In this document: positions 1 to 8,693 of the stretch, piece after piece
How positions within the stretch are numbered: the first letter of the stretch is position 1
Layout: each line of letters opens with the position of its first letter
NCBI GenBank assembly: GCA_022539475.1
Contig: VCMS01000108.1
Span: forward strand, 124,001-188,000
Direction of reading: 5' to 3'
DNA length: 64,000 nt
From: Gracilaria domingensis
Taxonomy: Eukaryota; Rhodophyta; Florideophyceae; Gracilariales; Gracilariaceae
The notes under the pieces: model-generated
The model's database searches: none
Seen by the model: the letters and a program-made list of their open reading frames with translations, nothing else
Told to the model about the DNA's origin: nothing
Position numbers and translations under genes: made by a program

Positions 1-1605
1 TTCCGGAATGGAACTACGACGGCTCCTCCACTGGCCAGGCTCCCGGCGATAACTCGGAGGTTATTCTCAAGCCCAAGGCCATCTACAAGGACCCGTTCCG
101 CGGCGGCGCTAACATTCTCGTCATGTGCGACACGTACACCCCGGACGGCGATCCGATTGAAACCAACACCCGCGCCGGTTGCGAAACCGTCATGAGCAAG
201 GCCAAGGACTCCGTGCCGTGGTTCGGGCTGGAGCAGGAGTACTTCCTGTTTGATCCCAAAACCAACAAACCGCTTGGTTTCCCGGCAGAGGGTCAGCCCG
301 CTCCCCAGGGCCCGTACTACTGCGGAGTTGGCGCTGAGAATGCGTTCGGCAGGGAGATCGCCGATGCTACCTGGCGTGCTCAGCTCTACGCCGGCCTCAA
401 AGTTGGTGGCATCAACGCCGAGGTTGCTCCTGGACAATGGGAGTTCCAGGTCGGTCCCTGTGTCGGTATTGAAGAGGGCGACATGATGTGGATGGCGCGC
501 TACATTTTGGAGAGAGTAGCAGAAATTGCCGGCGTCATTGTCAACTATGAACCCAAGCCCATCACCGGTGATTGGAACGGCTCTGGATGCCACACTAACT
601 TCTCCACCAAGGCCATGCGCGAAGATGGCGGCTATGAGAAGGCCATTTTGCCGGCGATGGTTCCCATGGAGAAAAATGCTCAAGAACACATCAAGGAGTA
701 CGGAAAGGGCAATGACCAACGCCTCACTGGAAAGCATGAGACCGCTCCGATTGACGAATTCCGCTGGGGTGTGGCTGATCGTGGTGCCTCAGTTCGTGTG
801 GGAGCTAACGTTGCCAAAGACGGAAAGGGATACTTTGAGGATCGCCGCCCGGCTGCGAACTGCGATCCTTACATAGTTACTAAAATGCTTGTGAAGACAG
901 TTTGCAACGTGTCTGAATAGGCTCATAACATACACGCTGGATCCCTCCTTGTCTTGATCTCAGCGAGAGCGATAGGCTCGCACGAGCTGGAGATCAAGAG
1001 TTTTACGGCGCCCAGATCATCATGTCAATAACGAACACACGACTTTTGCTTATGTCTTGAGCGCATAAAAGTCTGGATACGCTTGCTACCAAAGTTTTGC
1101 GAGCATAACCAGAACTAAACTGTGCCTTGCAAATGTCGGAAAACGTCAACATAGCTTCCCATCGAGATTCTGAGCATACTGATTTCCATAATACATTATT
1201 ATCTTTTTCTGTGAGTGAGCCCAATAGTGTGAGTTCTCGCAGCAGGAGACGCGAGTCTCCGACAGATTTCAATGTCAGTCAAGAGTATTTCGTTCAAAGC
1301 GTTATCCCATGTATCCATAGTGATAACAAACATAAATCATTGCACACTACTGCGCTGGTTCTTATCATGAAAGCCCCAGTTGCGTGCATGGGATGGTGCG
1401 GCGCACACTGTCAGCATCGCGATCTTATGAGCTGAGCCTGCTTTAGAGTGACATGCGACGCGGATTATCTATGTCCTGGTCCATTCAGTTTCGTCTTCTT
1501 TTCAATAATCAATAGAAACAGTGAACCTCATGCGAAAGTTCTTATTCCCAGAGACGGAATTGTTCTTGTTTCGTTATCGTAGCATTCGATCGACACTGCA
1601 CGTGT
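1..1605 (+). repeat. Segmental duplication, copy A (GS 3' part plus 3' flank)
   Basis: Bases 1-1605 match 29281-30885 in the same orientation at a constant offset of 29,280 bp. I see no insertion or deletion between the copies and only scattered substitutions. Similarity stops abruptly at about 1605, after GACACTGCACGTGT. It covers the GS coding region plus about 685 bp of 3' flank. The left end lies outside the window. Confidence 0.93.
3..920 (+). CDS. Glutamine synthetase type II, C-terminal ~305 residues (5' end outside window)
   Basis: Cytosolic/plastid-type GSII, which makes glutamine from glutamate, ammonia and ATP. The frame is open from the window edge to the TAG at 918-920; the ATG at 123 is internal. 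Visible family motifs are [11 protein letters not shown] at the start, the metal-binding [22 protein letters not shown] with its Glu intact (codon 441-443), [14 protein letters not shown] (glutamate site; Trp codon 573-575) and the ATP-side [16 protein letters not shown]. Unusual points: the usually conserved ANRGAS reads ADRGAS, and the tail ends KTVCNVSE. The N-terminal beta-grasp domain lies left of the window. The copy at 28652-30200 shows that its 5' part may be fused to an RPA1 N-domain. No intron is seen. This is the better preserved of the two copies. Confidence 0.92.
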   Translation, partial: PEWNYDGSSTGQAPGDNSEVILKPKAIYKDPFRGGANILVMCDTYTPDGDPIETNTRAGCETVMSKAKDSVPWFGLEQEYFLFDPKTNKPLGFPAEGQPAPQGPYYCGVGAENAFGREIADATWRAQLYAGLKVGGINAEVAPGQWEFQVGPCVGIEEGDMMWMARYILERVAEIAGVIVNYEPKPITGDWNGSGCHTNFSTKAMREDGGYEKAILPAMVPMEKNAQEHIKEYGKGNDQRLTGKHETAPIDEFRWGVADRGASVRVGANVAKDGKGYFEDRRPAANCDPYIVTKMLVKTVCNVSE

Positions 1606-2577
1606 AGCAAACTGGTTATCAACTTGTGTGTTTACTGGAGTCTATTGGGAAAGACGTCGACGATCCTCCTTTCTACTGACTGCGCCGCCGTTCGAGCGCC
1701 GCATTTATCCCGATCCAACTAACGGTTGTTGCCCGGTCCGTCTCGGTACGCCTCGTGTCCACGCACGGTTTTGAACCGATACGAAGAGCGTTTGCTCCTA
1801 TCGTTACCGTCATCCTATCGATAGCTTTGCTCCAGTCCATTTTCAATCTGAACTTTCCAAAACCTTCCCACTCTGCATACAGTCTGAGCAGACACATAGA
1901 CCTAATAGCGACATTTGTTGCACCATTATCTTCCCTGGTGTTCATTTCAATAATTCCTTAATGTAGATGTTTCAATAAATTATGTTTAACAATATAGTCT
2001 CTAAAGGCCTTCACGTCAAAGAAGAGTGTATCCCGCGTGGAGTACACAACCTGTTCGAAAGCGTGGAGGATGTACATTCGACAATTATGCTAATCGCTCT
2101 GTTGTACGGCTAAAAAGAAAAACAGCACGATAAAAAACACCATCAATCATAAAACAGTATTGAAATCTATACGACCCTTTTATTAAAGATATCTTATATA
2201 TTACTTAGGTACTGCAAGCACTCTAGCACTTGAATCAAATTCCAAGAGCATTTTCAAACCATTCAGACTTGTATATTCTTTACCCAAACAGTTTTGCCAC
2301 CCTTCTGATGGTCTCATGCCCGTTTACCACCCCATCAAAAAGATATATTGCTGCTGCTGAGTGGTTGTTTCCCTTCAAATTAACTGCAAAAGTTTTCATT
2401 TCATACATAAAACTATCATTGAAAGCATTTTTCAAAGCAACGACAAGACTTGTTTTTAACTCGATGTGCTTTTCAACAAAAACTTGCGTCCCACTGTTTC
2501 TTGTTAAACAAATGTCTGCTATGTACAGTTTTCACCTTAAGGGTACGCAACCAAGTTCGGAAAGGATGTCAACACTT
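1606..2577. other. No recognisable gene
   Basis: AT-richer sequence between the GS duplication and the HAD phosphatase fragment. A 68-residue hydrophobic frame (1755-1961, plus) has no recognisable homology. On the minus strand, 2230-2577 holds short stretches that could be the decayed 3' half of the phosphatase, for example a stretch with HSAAAIYLFDG at about 2330-2370. They are in shifted frames with stops. Confidence 0.4.
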
Positions 2578-3045
2578 TTAAAATACCGGAGTTAACTTTT
2601 GTTTTCCACTTCGACAGTCCATTGTACGTGAAGTGAGGAAGCCACTGTATTTTATGGTGCTCACAACTGCTTGTTGACGCTCTTCATGAAGTCCGTGCGA
2701 TTCATTTAAGGAGAGTGCAAGTCTCTCAAGTTCGGCTGCACATCTTTCATAGCCTTCCCTGTCAAGGCCCTGATCAATTTCGGTACCATTGGATAATCTC
2801 ACCCGTGCGCCTTGGTTTCCAGAGATGCCAAAATTGTAGCCCCCACGGTGCTCCATGAAACTCTTGGCATCCTCTATATCTCGCAGAGTATCAATTCCGA
2901 AACCAACGCGTGCATTGATGTACTTCATGCATTTCACTGTTTCGGCAGGAATCTTGTCCCTAGCTCTTTTCAGAGTACCGTCAATATCACTAATCACGGC
3001 GTAGCCATTTTCGAATATTTCGTTAGCTAGCTGCTGAAGAGTTAC
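2578..3045 (-). pseudogene. HAD-family phosphatase fragment, trehalose-6-phosphate phosphatase type
   Basis: The frame runs from just after a stop near 3045 to 2578. It contains the HAD nucleophile motif VISDIDGTL (DxD), then a region resembling the ISGR...GNHGAE segment of trehalose-phosphatases: GFGIDTLRDIEDAKSF followed by FGISGNQGARVRLSNGTE. The canonical SGR triplet is replaced. No ATG lies upstream in frame; the first possible start before the motif is a GTG (2997-2995), and a stop precedes by about 18 codons. The cap and the C-terminal GDDxTDE motif are missing or survive only as out-of-frame traces at 2230-2577. This is a truncated gene or an exon of a decayed gene. Family assignment is moderate. 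Confidence 0.55.
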
Positions 3046-3717
3046 TTCTTAGGCTCTAATTTCTGAGTTATACATGTTTTGAAAGTTTTCGAAAGGGTTC
3101 GTTTTGGAAATGAGTGTGGGTATACGAATGAGAATGATGTGAATGATGTTCACAAGGTGTTCTGTAGTATATAAACAGTCTAAGAACGACCATATACGGG
3201 TATTGTAGTACTGTTTCAATACGTTACTAGTACGAGAAGCTTTTGCATCGATTTGCAGTAAGGAAAGGAAGATTTAGTTATAAATTATATGTAAGGGTTC
3301 AAGTGGGTAAAGAAAACTATGTATATCTTCAACATGAGCTTAGAAATCTAGGAGAGTAAAACGACCTCCATTAGGGGTTGAAACCCATAACAGGTTTACC
3401 TTACTTTATACGGGTGCCCCAAGTATATTGCAAAGGCTTACCTCTTCAGAAATATCACAATTTTTGTACTTGTTTCGTTACTAGTATCGTGCACTTTAAT
3501 GATATGGTATGATCCTTTTCTATCTAGCAAAACTTAGCCAGGTATTAGTGAGAAAGGATGTAGGTTTTAAAAGAGCATATTTGAACCGCAGAAAGACGAA
3601 CAGTATAAGTAATCTAATAGGAACAGGTCATTTAGATAAAGTATATTTTACTATCTTTAAAAACTTCGTCCGCACATCAATAAGGTCTAGAACACGGAAA
3701 AGTCATGTGTTCTAACC
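3046..3717. other. AT-rich intergenic, nothing recognised
   Basis: Low-GC sequence 3' of the reductase-like gene and 5' of the phosphatase fragment. It has no frame with family motifs. A 68-residue plus-strand frame at 3509-3715 looks like chance. Confidence 0.35.
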
Positions 3718-4734
3718 TCAAAGCTGGGGGAATGGGGAGGGAGATAACTTTTCCTTAACAACGTTGACGTAGTTTGTCTGAAAAGGAGCGGGGTCATCGC
3801 CTACGATGTTTCTTTCTTGGCGGGAAAAGTAGTAGAAATACGCGTTCCTAAACTCAAAGTCGGAGAAAGAAGTAGGGAAGCCAACCAGAGTTTTCCCATA
3901 TGCAAGAAGTCTCCGAACAGTCCCTTCCAGGTTGAAAGTGGTACCTGTCTTAAGCGAAACTATCTTCAACAGCTCTTTCATTATTGTGACCACAACCGTA
4001 CTGCACTCCGTTGCGACTACGTGCATAGAAATGAAACCTCTTGAGGCCCCGAGGATGTTGAACGCTGACAGCCACACGAGCTTCTCATAATAGCTTAAGA
4101 GATATGTGTCTTCGTCGACAACCCCGCAAGTGAGACCCATAGATCTAAACCTGTCTGCAACGTTGGAGGCCCACTTTCCTGTTGCGACAGTGAAACCATC
4201 CGGACTTTGAGGAGTGACACCATCCTGCGGCGCTGCGTTTCTTGAGGGGACACCGAGGTATAGGACAACTTTTGAACATTTGTCCACACCGAGCTTCGAA
4301 AGCAATGGTATGATGTCTCCATTCTGGAAGAAAACGGGATTCTCTCTCAGCGAATAAGGGCAACCCTGAATTACGGTCTCGGGGGTGTTCGTTCTTCCAC
4401 AAACTAGTATCGGTACATCAGAAAGATGAGAGGTAGCAGCCATGATGCAGAATTCTTGTGCGGAAATGACCATATCTTCTTCGTTCGCCAGCATGGCACC
4501 TATACGACCCCTTCCAGCAATAACGGCTCGAATACTTCGAGTCGGAGATGAGGCCTGAGGGACGTCAGAGTATCTGGGACTCAGAGGCGGAGTCGGAGGC
4601 ATGTCGGACTTGGAGTTCATTGCAAGTGTTCGATTGTTTTTGTGTGACGATAAAAATGGAAGATGGGGCGGAGAACTGATGGGTAAAGAGTGATACTTAA
4701 GTACAAACGGTGGGTAAGCAGAGAACGCGAACAT
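3718..4734 (-). CDS. Ketopantoate-reductase-like NAD(P)-binding protein
   Basis: Intact 338-codon frame with ATG at 4734; ATG 4620 (MNSKSDMPPTPP) is an alternative start that removes a 38-residue leader. A Rossmann motif AGRGRIGAML sits near residue 71. It is followed by PILVCGRTNTPETVI, then VFFQNGDIIPLL, then GKWASNV and YEKLVWLSAFNILGA, and a late FRNAYFYYFSRQ. This order resembles the plant/diatom/cyanobacterial ketopantoate-reductase-like family (6-phosphogluconate-dehydrogenase-like C-terminal helices). The true substrate of that family is uncertain, so pantothenate synthesis is not claimed. The Ser/Pro-rich N-terminus could be a targeting peptide. The gene is divergent from the epimerase, whose TATA box is about 290 bp away. 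Confidence 0.6.
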   Translation of the reverse strand: MFAFSAYPPFVLKYHSLPISSPPHLPFLSSHKNNRTLAMNSKSDMPPTPPLSPRYSDVPQASSPTRSIRAVIAGRGRIGAMLANEEDMVISAQEFCIMAATSHLSDVPILVCGRTNTPETVIQGCPYSLRENPVFFQNGDIIPLLSKLGVDKCSKVVLYLGVPSRNAAPQDGVTPQSPDGFTVATGKWASNVADRFRSMGLTCGVVDEDTYLLSYYEKLVWLSAFNILGASRGFISMHVVATECSTVVVTIMKELLKIVSLKTGTTFNLEGTVRRLLAYGKTLVGFPTSFSDFEFRNAYFYYFSRQERNIVGDDPAPFQTNYVNVVKEKLSPSPFPQL

Positions 4735-5052
4735 GTTTCACCTTGTGAAAGTGAGCGAAATGTATGATATGTGACTGTACTGAATGAATGATAGGGCTTC
4801 TATGAGACGACAAGCCACAAAGTGTGATGATGTTTTATGAAAAGTAGGTGGAAGAGTAGAAAGTGTACAATGAATGAAACTGATTTCGAACCTGAGTTGT
4901 ACAGTACGAGTTACGGAGAGCTTGAATACAGAATGAAAGGAGCCATTTTAGATTCATAAATGACGTGAACGGGTTCTATAACTTCACTCGGATTGCCGTA
5001 ATCTTCTTTTTTACTGAGGTATAAAAGGGGTGTATGTCTGGGAGCGAGAGGT
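4735..5052. promoter_or_regulatory. Divergent promoter region; TATA box at 5020-5027
   Basis: The 318 bp between the reductase-like gene (leftward) and the epimerase (rightward) contain TATAAAAG at 5020-5027 on the plus strand, about 77 bp before the conserved epimerase sequence. A start site near 5050 would be expected. No clear TATA box is seen for the leftward gene. Confidence 0.5.
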
Positions 5053-5781
5053 TTGGCGTTACTGAAGTTATCGTTGTTCACTTTCGATTCTGGTTTAATT
5101 ATAGCGCCATCAATTTTGGCTTCAGACTTTGCTCGCCTTTCAGATGAAGCGAGTGCAATGGAAGAGGCTGGAGCAGAGTGGCTGCATATAGATGTAATGG
5201 ATGGTCATTTTGTGGCGAACCTTACTGTTGGAACGCCTGTTGTGAAAGCGCTGCGGAGGCATACGAAATTGTTCTTGGACTGTCATCTGATGGTACCAGA
5301 TCCTGGGCGATGGATAGAAGACCTTGCAGAAGCAGGCGCAGACGGAGTTACATTTCATATCGAAAGTGTAGCTATAGGACTAGAAAAGTGCGAGGTACCA
5401 ACTGAGGAGGAGAACATGGTGTTGAAGGAATTATGTAACGCAATTAAAAGGATGGAGATGCAAGTTGGAGTTGCGTCGCGCCCGAATACGTCTATAAAGG
5501 TCGTAGAAGCACTTATGAAGGAAGGAGTTGTAGACATGTTATTGTTGACGACGGTGGAGCCAGGGTTTGGAGGACAGGCGTTTATGGAGGGTGTTCTTGA
5601 TAAGGTGCGACACGCAAGGGAGTTGTACGCAAGAATAGGGATACAGGTGGATGGGGGTATTGGACTGAGTACTGTGAAAGAAGTAGTGAAGGCCGGTGCA
5701 AACATTTTAGTTGCAGGATCTGCCATATTTGGCTCGAGTAACCCAGCTCATGTCATAGCTGGTTTTCGAAAGGTTAGTTAG
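5053..5781 (+). CDS. Ribulose-phosphate 3-epimerase (start uncertain)
   Basis: Interconverts ribulose-5-P and xylulose-5-P in the pentose phosphate and Calvin cycles. The (beta/alpha)8 barrel signatures are complete: APSILASDFARL at the N-terminus, WLHIDVMDGHFVANLTVG (catalytic Asp), DCHLMVPDPG, GADGVTFHIES, TTVEPGFGGQAF and IQVDGGIGLSTV (second catalytic Asp), then ILVAGSAIFGSS. The family core starts at 5101 and gives about 227 residues, the usual length. No ATG precedes it in frame: the frame opens at a TTG (5053) and the first in-frame ATG (5158) would delete beta-strand 1. TTTAATTATAG at 5094-5104 could be a 3' splice site, but I found no upstream ATG plus GT donor in the matching phase. 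A non-AUG start, an undetected short exon or decay of the 5' end are all possible. Confidence 0.85.
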   Translation: MALLKLSLFTFDSGLIIAPSILASDFARLSDEASAMEEAGAEWLHIDVMDGHFVANLTVGTPVVKALRRHTKLFLDCHLMVPDPGRWIEDLAEAGADGVTFHIESVAIGLEKCEVPTEEENMVLKELCNAIKRMEMQVGVASRPNTSIKVVEALMKEGVVDMLLLTTVEPGFGGQAFMEGVLDKVRHARELYARIGIQVDGGIGLSTVKEVVKAGANILVAGSAIFGSSNPAHVIAGFRKVS

Positions 5782-6673
5782 AGATAGTAGCATAAACTTA
5801 TTGTTTATTACATTGTTACCTTTACGTGTTATCACAACTATATTCTCCGTTTCTATTGGAGATGTATTTCTCCTGTGTCACAACCGGGAAAGGATGAGAG
5901 ATGTAGTATAGCTCGGCCAGATCAACGGGGGCTCTACAAGACCAAGTGGTGACGTCACGGGCTCCCGGGCACGTGTGTCTACTGTACCACGTGGGACGCG
6001 CAAGCGCAGGCTTGGACAGGACTAATTAGTCTATTTTCGTTAATTTAGAATTAATATTTACTAGGTAGTGTAGATATGTGGCCGGGGTGGTGCACCACAA
6101 ATGCACCTCCCGGTGGACCACGTGGCACTAGGCCCGTGAGAGCCGGAGGGGCGCTCGGGTGTACTAAACCCCCGAGACGCCAACCTCCCACACCAAATGG
6201 TAAAGTCAAGCACCAACTAGGCTAATTTGACACCAGTTCGGTTCTACAGTCACCAATTGGTAAGTCTAGTAGTCCTCTAATAGTTTTGCTGACCTCGAGG
6301 GTTATACGTGCCTGCCGCACACCAGTGCAGGCGTATTTACCACTTGGTCACCGTGCACTATAGGCAACGGCGGGTGCTGCCGACCTATTAGGTGTCACGC
6401 GTTTCACTCCTCCGCCGGGTCGAGCCCACGCAGGGCTCCCCACTAGCAGCTCGCACCGATCGGTTATACCACAAGAGAGAACATCAATATATCCCCAGTG
6501 GATGTTGAGAGGGAGAATGGTCTACTCTACGTGCTATCATTATTACCCATCCGGTGTCGAGTGGTGACATATTCCTTTTTTGTCACAACCCACACAGGAT
6601 GTGACAGAAGAAGAAGATGCCCGCAGTCGAGACGGAGGGTGAGCTACTCTAAGTACAATCACTACTCCCCAAC
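5782..6673. other. Non-coding, repeat-like sequence downstream of the epimerase
   Basis: No protein homology seen. TGTCACAACC occurs at 5876-5885 and again at 6581-6590 in direct orientation. GC-rich motifs such as CACGTG-containing boxes and CACCAATTGG lie between them. This may be an old LTR-type repeat, but no target duplication or PBS could be assigned. Confidence 0.3.
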
Positions 6674-7403
6674 TTGCCTCCACTGGTGATATCTTCCTGT
6701 GAGGTTATGGCGGAAGAGAAAAATATCGCCGGTCGAGGCGAGGTGGGTGGGGACTATGTGAGAGCAAAAAAGGGGACAGAGGGGTGGCGCTTAAATAGTG
6801 GAAGGTGCGGAGGTGTATGTGGTGCAAAACCCCGCAAAGGGAGAAGACACGAAAGGCGTTCGGTAGCTTCCCTCGAAGAGGTAACCTCAGCAGATAGAGC
6901 GCTCCCAAGAATGGTGCAACGAGTCGGGTGTAAGCCGAGACCAAACCGTCACGACGGGCGTAGGGAGCTCAAGAGAGTCGGCCTAGAAGTCGGGGGATGT
7001 TGTGTAGACAACGGCGATGCCGGGCGTGAAGTGTCACGAGACAGACACACACACACTGATGTGGCACGGGCCGCGACGAGCGGGGCGAGCCACCAGATTA
7101 ACAAAATGGGGCAGACAGAAACACCGGCACACTGGTCGTGCGTACCTGTTAAGTGACAAATAAAAAAATACACACAATACCGGCGGAAAGGTCCACAAGG
7201 AGGATGATTAGTCCCTCACCAGGTAGTGACTCTCCGCGAGGAGACTATCACGCTCCAGAGGTTCCTGAGTCAGAGCCAACACTTGCTTGGTGCGTTTACT
7301 TGCCCAGTGTGGGTCGAGCTCACCTACCTAAGTAGGGTGGCCGACCCCACTGTCAGGGTGAAAATTAGTAGAATATTCTAAATATCTAAAACGTTAGAAA
7401 TAA
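6674..7403. repeat. Tandem block A (LTR flank plus R-U5 of a gypsy LTR)
   Basis: Matches 7675-8396 almost base for base, beginning TTGCCTCCACTGG and ending AAACGTTAGAAATAA. It contains 144 bp of non-LTR flank ending in GTGTA and then the terminal part of an LTR beginning TGTGGTGCAAAACC. Because the flank outside the LTR is also duplicated, this arose by local duplication or recombination, not by two independent insertions. Confidence 0.85.
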
Positions 7404-7569
7404 GTCTGAGAATCAGCAGCTGTGTTACCGACCGTGCCTCGCCGGATCTGAGGCCATTCGCAAGTTTGGCGTTCCGCGCAGTCTAAAGAGCTACCCTCGA
7501 CTGGTACCACAAGCGATACGTCAATGATTCGCTAGGCTGTCGACTTGTTGAAAGGCGTTGGCTCTTACA
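6818..7569 (-). repeat. LTR of a sister gypsy element (LTR Y), divergent U3
   Basis: Bounded by TG...CA on both strands (plus-strand start TGTGGTGC, end GCTCTTACA). Its R-U5 part (6818-7403) is nearly identical to the LTR of element 1. The U3 part (7404-7569) is different in sequence, sharing only short blocks such as GTAGCTCTTTA read on the minus strand. Inside it, on the minus strand, is a purine run TTAAGGGGGGATA like a polypurine tract. It is therefore the 3' LTR of a minus-oriented element whose interior has been lost apart from 7570-7674. Confidence 0.7.
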
Positions 7570-7674
7570 TATCCCCCCCTTAAGCGGGCGTCCACGCGAG
7601 CAAATTCCATCCGTTCGCGGAGTAGGTATAAATACTTCACTGTCTTGTTGAGTCGGGCCGAACCACTCGGATTA
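7570..7674 (+). promoter_or_regulatory. Remnant of an antisense-gene promoter beside LTR Y, TATAAATA at about 7627-7634
   Basis: About 105 bp of internal sequence next to LTR Y. It aligns with 8615-8693 of element 1: a shared CATATCCCCC-CTTAAG start, GCGAGCAA, TCCATC, TTCGCG, then a TATAAATAC box about 58 bp from the LTR edge. The downstream gene is absent; the sequence joins directly to block B. Confidence 0.6.
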
Positions 7675-8396
7675 TTGCCTCCACTGGTGATATCTTCCTG
7701 TGAGTTATGGCGGAAGAGAAAAATATCGCCGGTCGAGGCGAGGTGGGTGGGACTATGTGAGAGCAAAAAAGGGGACAGAGGGGTGGCGCTTAAATAGTGG
7801 AAGGTGCGGAGGTGTATGTGGTGCAAAACCCCGCAAAGGGAGAAGACACGAAGGCGTCGGTAGCTTCCCTCGAAGAGGTAACCTAGCAGATAGAGCGCTC
7901 CCAAGAATGGTGCAACGAGTCGGGTGTAAGCCGAGACCAAACCGTCACGACGGGCGTAGGGAGCTCAAGAGAGTCGGCCTAGAAGTCGGGGGATGTTGTG
8001 TAGACAACGGCGATGCCGGGCGTGAAGTGTCACGAGACAGACACACACACACTGATGTGGCACGGGCCGCGACGAGCGGGGCGAGCCACCAGATTAACAA
8101 AATGGGGCAGACAGAAACACCGGCACACTGGTCGTGCGTACCTGTTAAGTGACAAATAAAATACACACAATACCGGCGGAAAGGTCCACAAGGAGGATGA
8201 TTAGTCCCTCACCAGGTAGTGACTCTCCGCGAGGAGACTATCACGCTCCAGAGGTTCCTGAGTCAGAGCCAACACTTGCTTGGTGCGTTTACTTGCCCAG
8301 TGTGGGTCGAGCTCACCTACCTAAGTAGGGTGGCCGACCCCACTGTCAGGGTGAAAATTAGTAGAATATTCTAAATATCTAAAACGTTAGAAATAA
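7675..8396. repeat. Tandem block B
   Basis: Second copy of the block at 6674-7403, about 1,000 bp away. Relative to block A (and, where comparable, to the distal LTR at 19082-19903) it lacks single bases at several doubled or homopolymer positions: GAGGTT/GAGTT, GGGGAC/GGGAC, GAAAGGCG/GAAGGCG, GTTCGG/GTCGG, CCTCAG/CCTAG and a shorter A run near 8157. Confidence 0.85.
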
Positions 8397-8614
8397 TACT
8401 AGTTCTCCCTATGAATGGGCCTGGCAAGCACTACACGTGTGTGAAGAATCCAGCAAAGCTGTGTACACGACCGTGACCAATTCCCATTGTAACCATTCCC
8501 AAGTAATTGGCGAATCCGCGTACAAGTCATAAAGAGCTACACCTCACCTCCGTACCGGAGCGATTAGTATGAATCGCATAGGCGACAAACTTCCGCGAAA
8601 CGCGTTGCTCTACA
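7817..8614 (-). repeat. Element 1 3' LTR
   Basis: 798 bp. The plus-strand left edge is TGTGGTGC (after the GTGTA target copy); the right edge GCTCTACA is followed by the polypurine tract complement TATCCCCCTCCTTAAGG. Same orientation as and clearly homologous to 19082-19903. Confidence 0.9.
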
Positions 8615-8693
8615 TATCCCCCTCCTTAAGGAGCGAACCGACCGCGGGAGCAATCCTCCATCTCGCTTCGCGAGAGTATAAATACGCACCGCG
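8615..8693 (+). promoter_or_regulatory. Polypurine tract (minus strand) and TATA promoter of the antisense gene
   Basis: Plus-strand pyrimidine run TATCCCCCTCCTT is the complement of the element's polypurine tract at 8615-8627. TATAAATA follows at about 8671-8678, some 57 bp inside the LTR edge, pointing toward the antisense gene. Conserved flanking words (AGCAATCCTCCATC, TTCGCGAGAG) recur beside LTR Y and, more diverged, in element 2. The ATG at 8694 is only about 16-20 bp from the TATA box, so the transcript may start after it and use ATG 8878 (MNHQYNQQNQ) instead. Confidence 0.6.

Noticed and set aside
5876-6590. Possible solo LTR bounded by TGTCACAACC direct repeats
   Set aside because: No target duplication, no inverted TG/CA ends and no related copy in the window.
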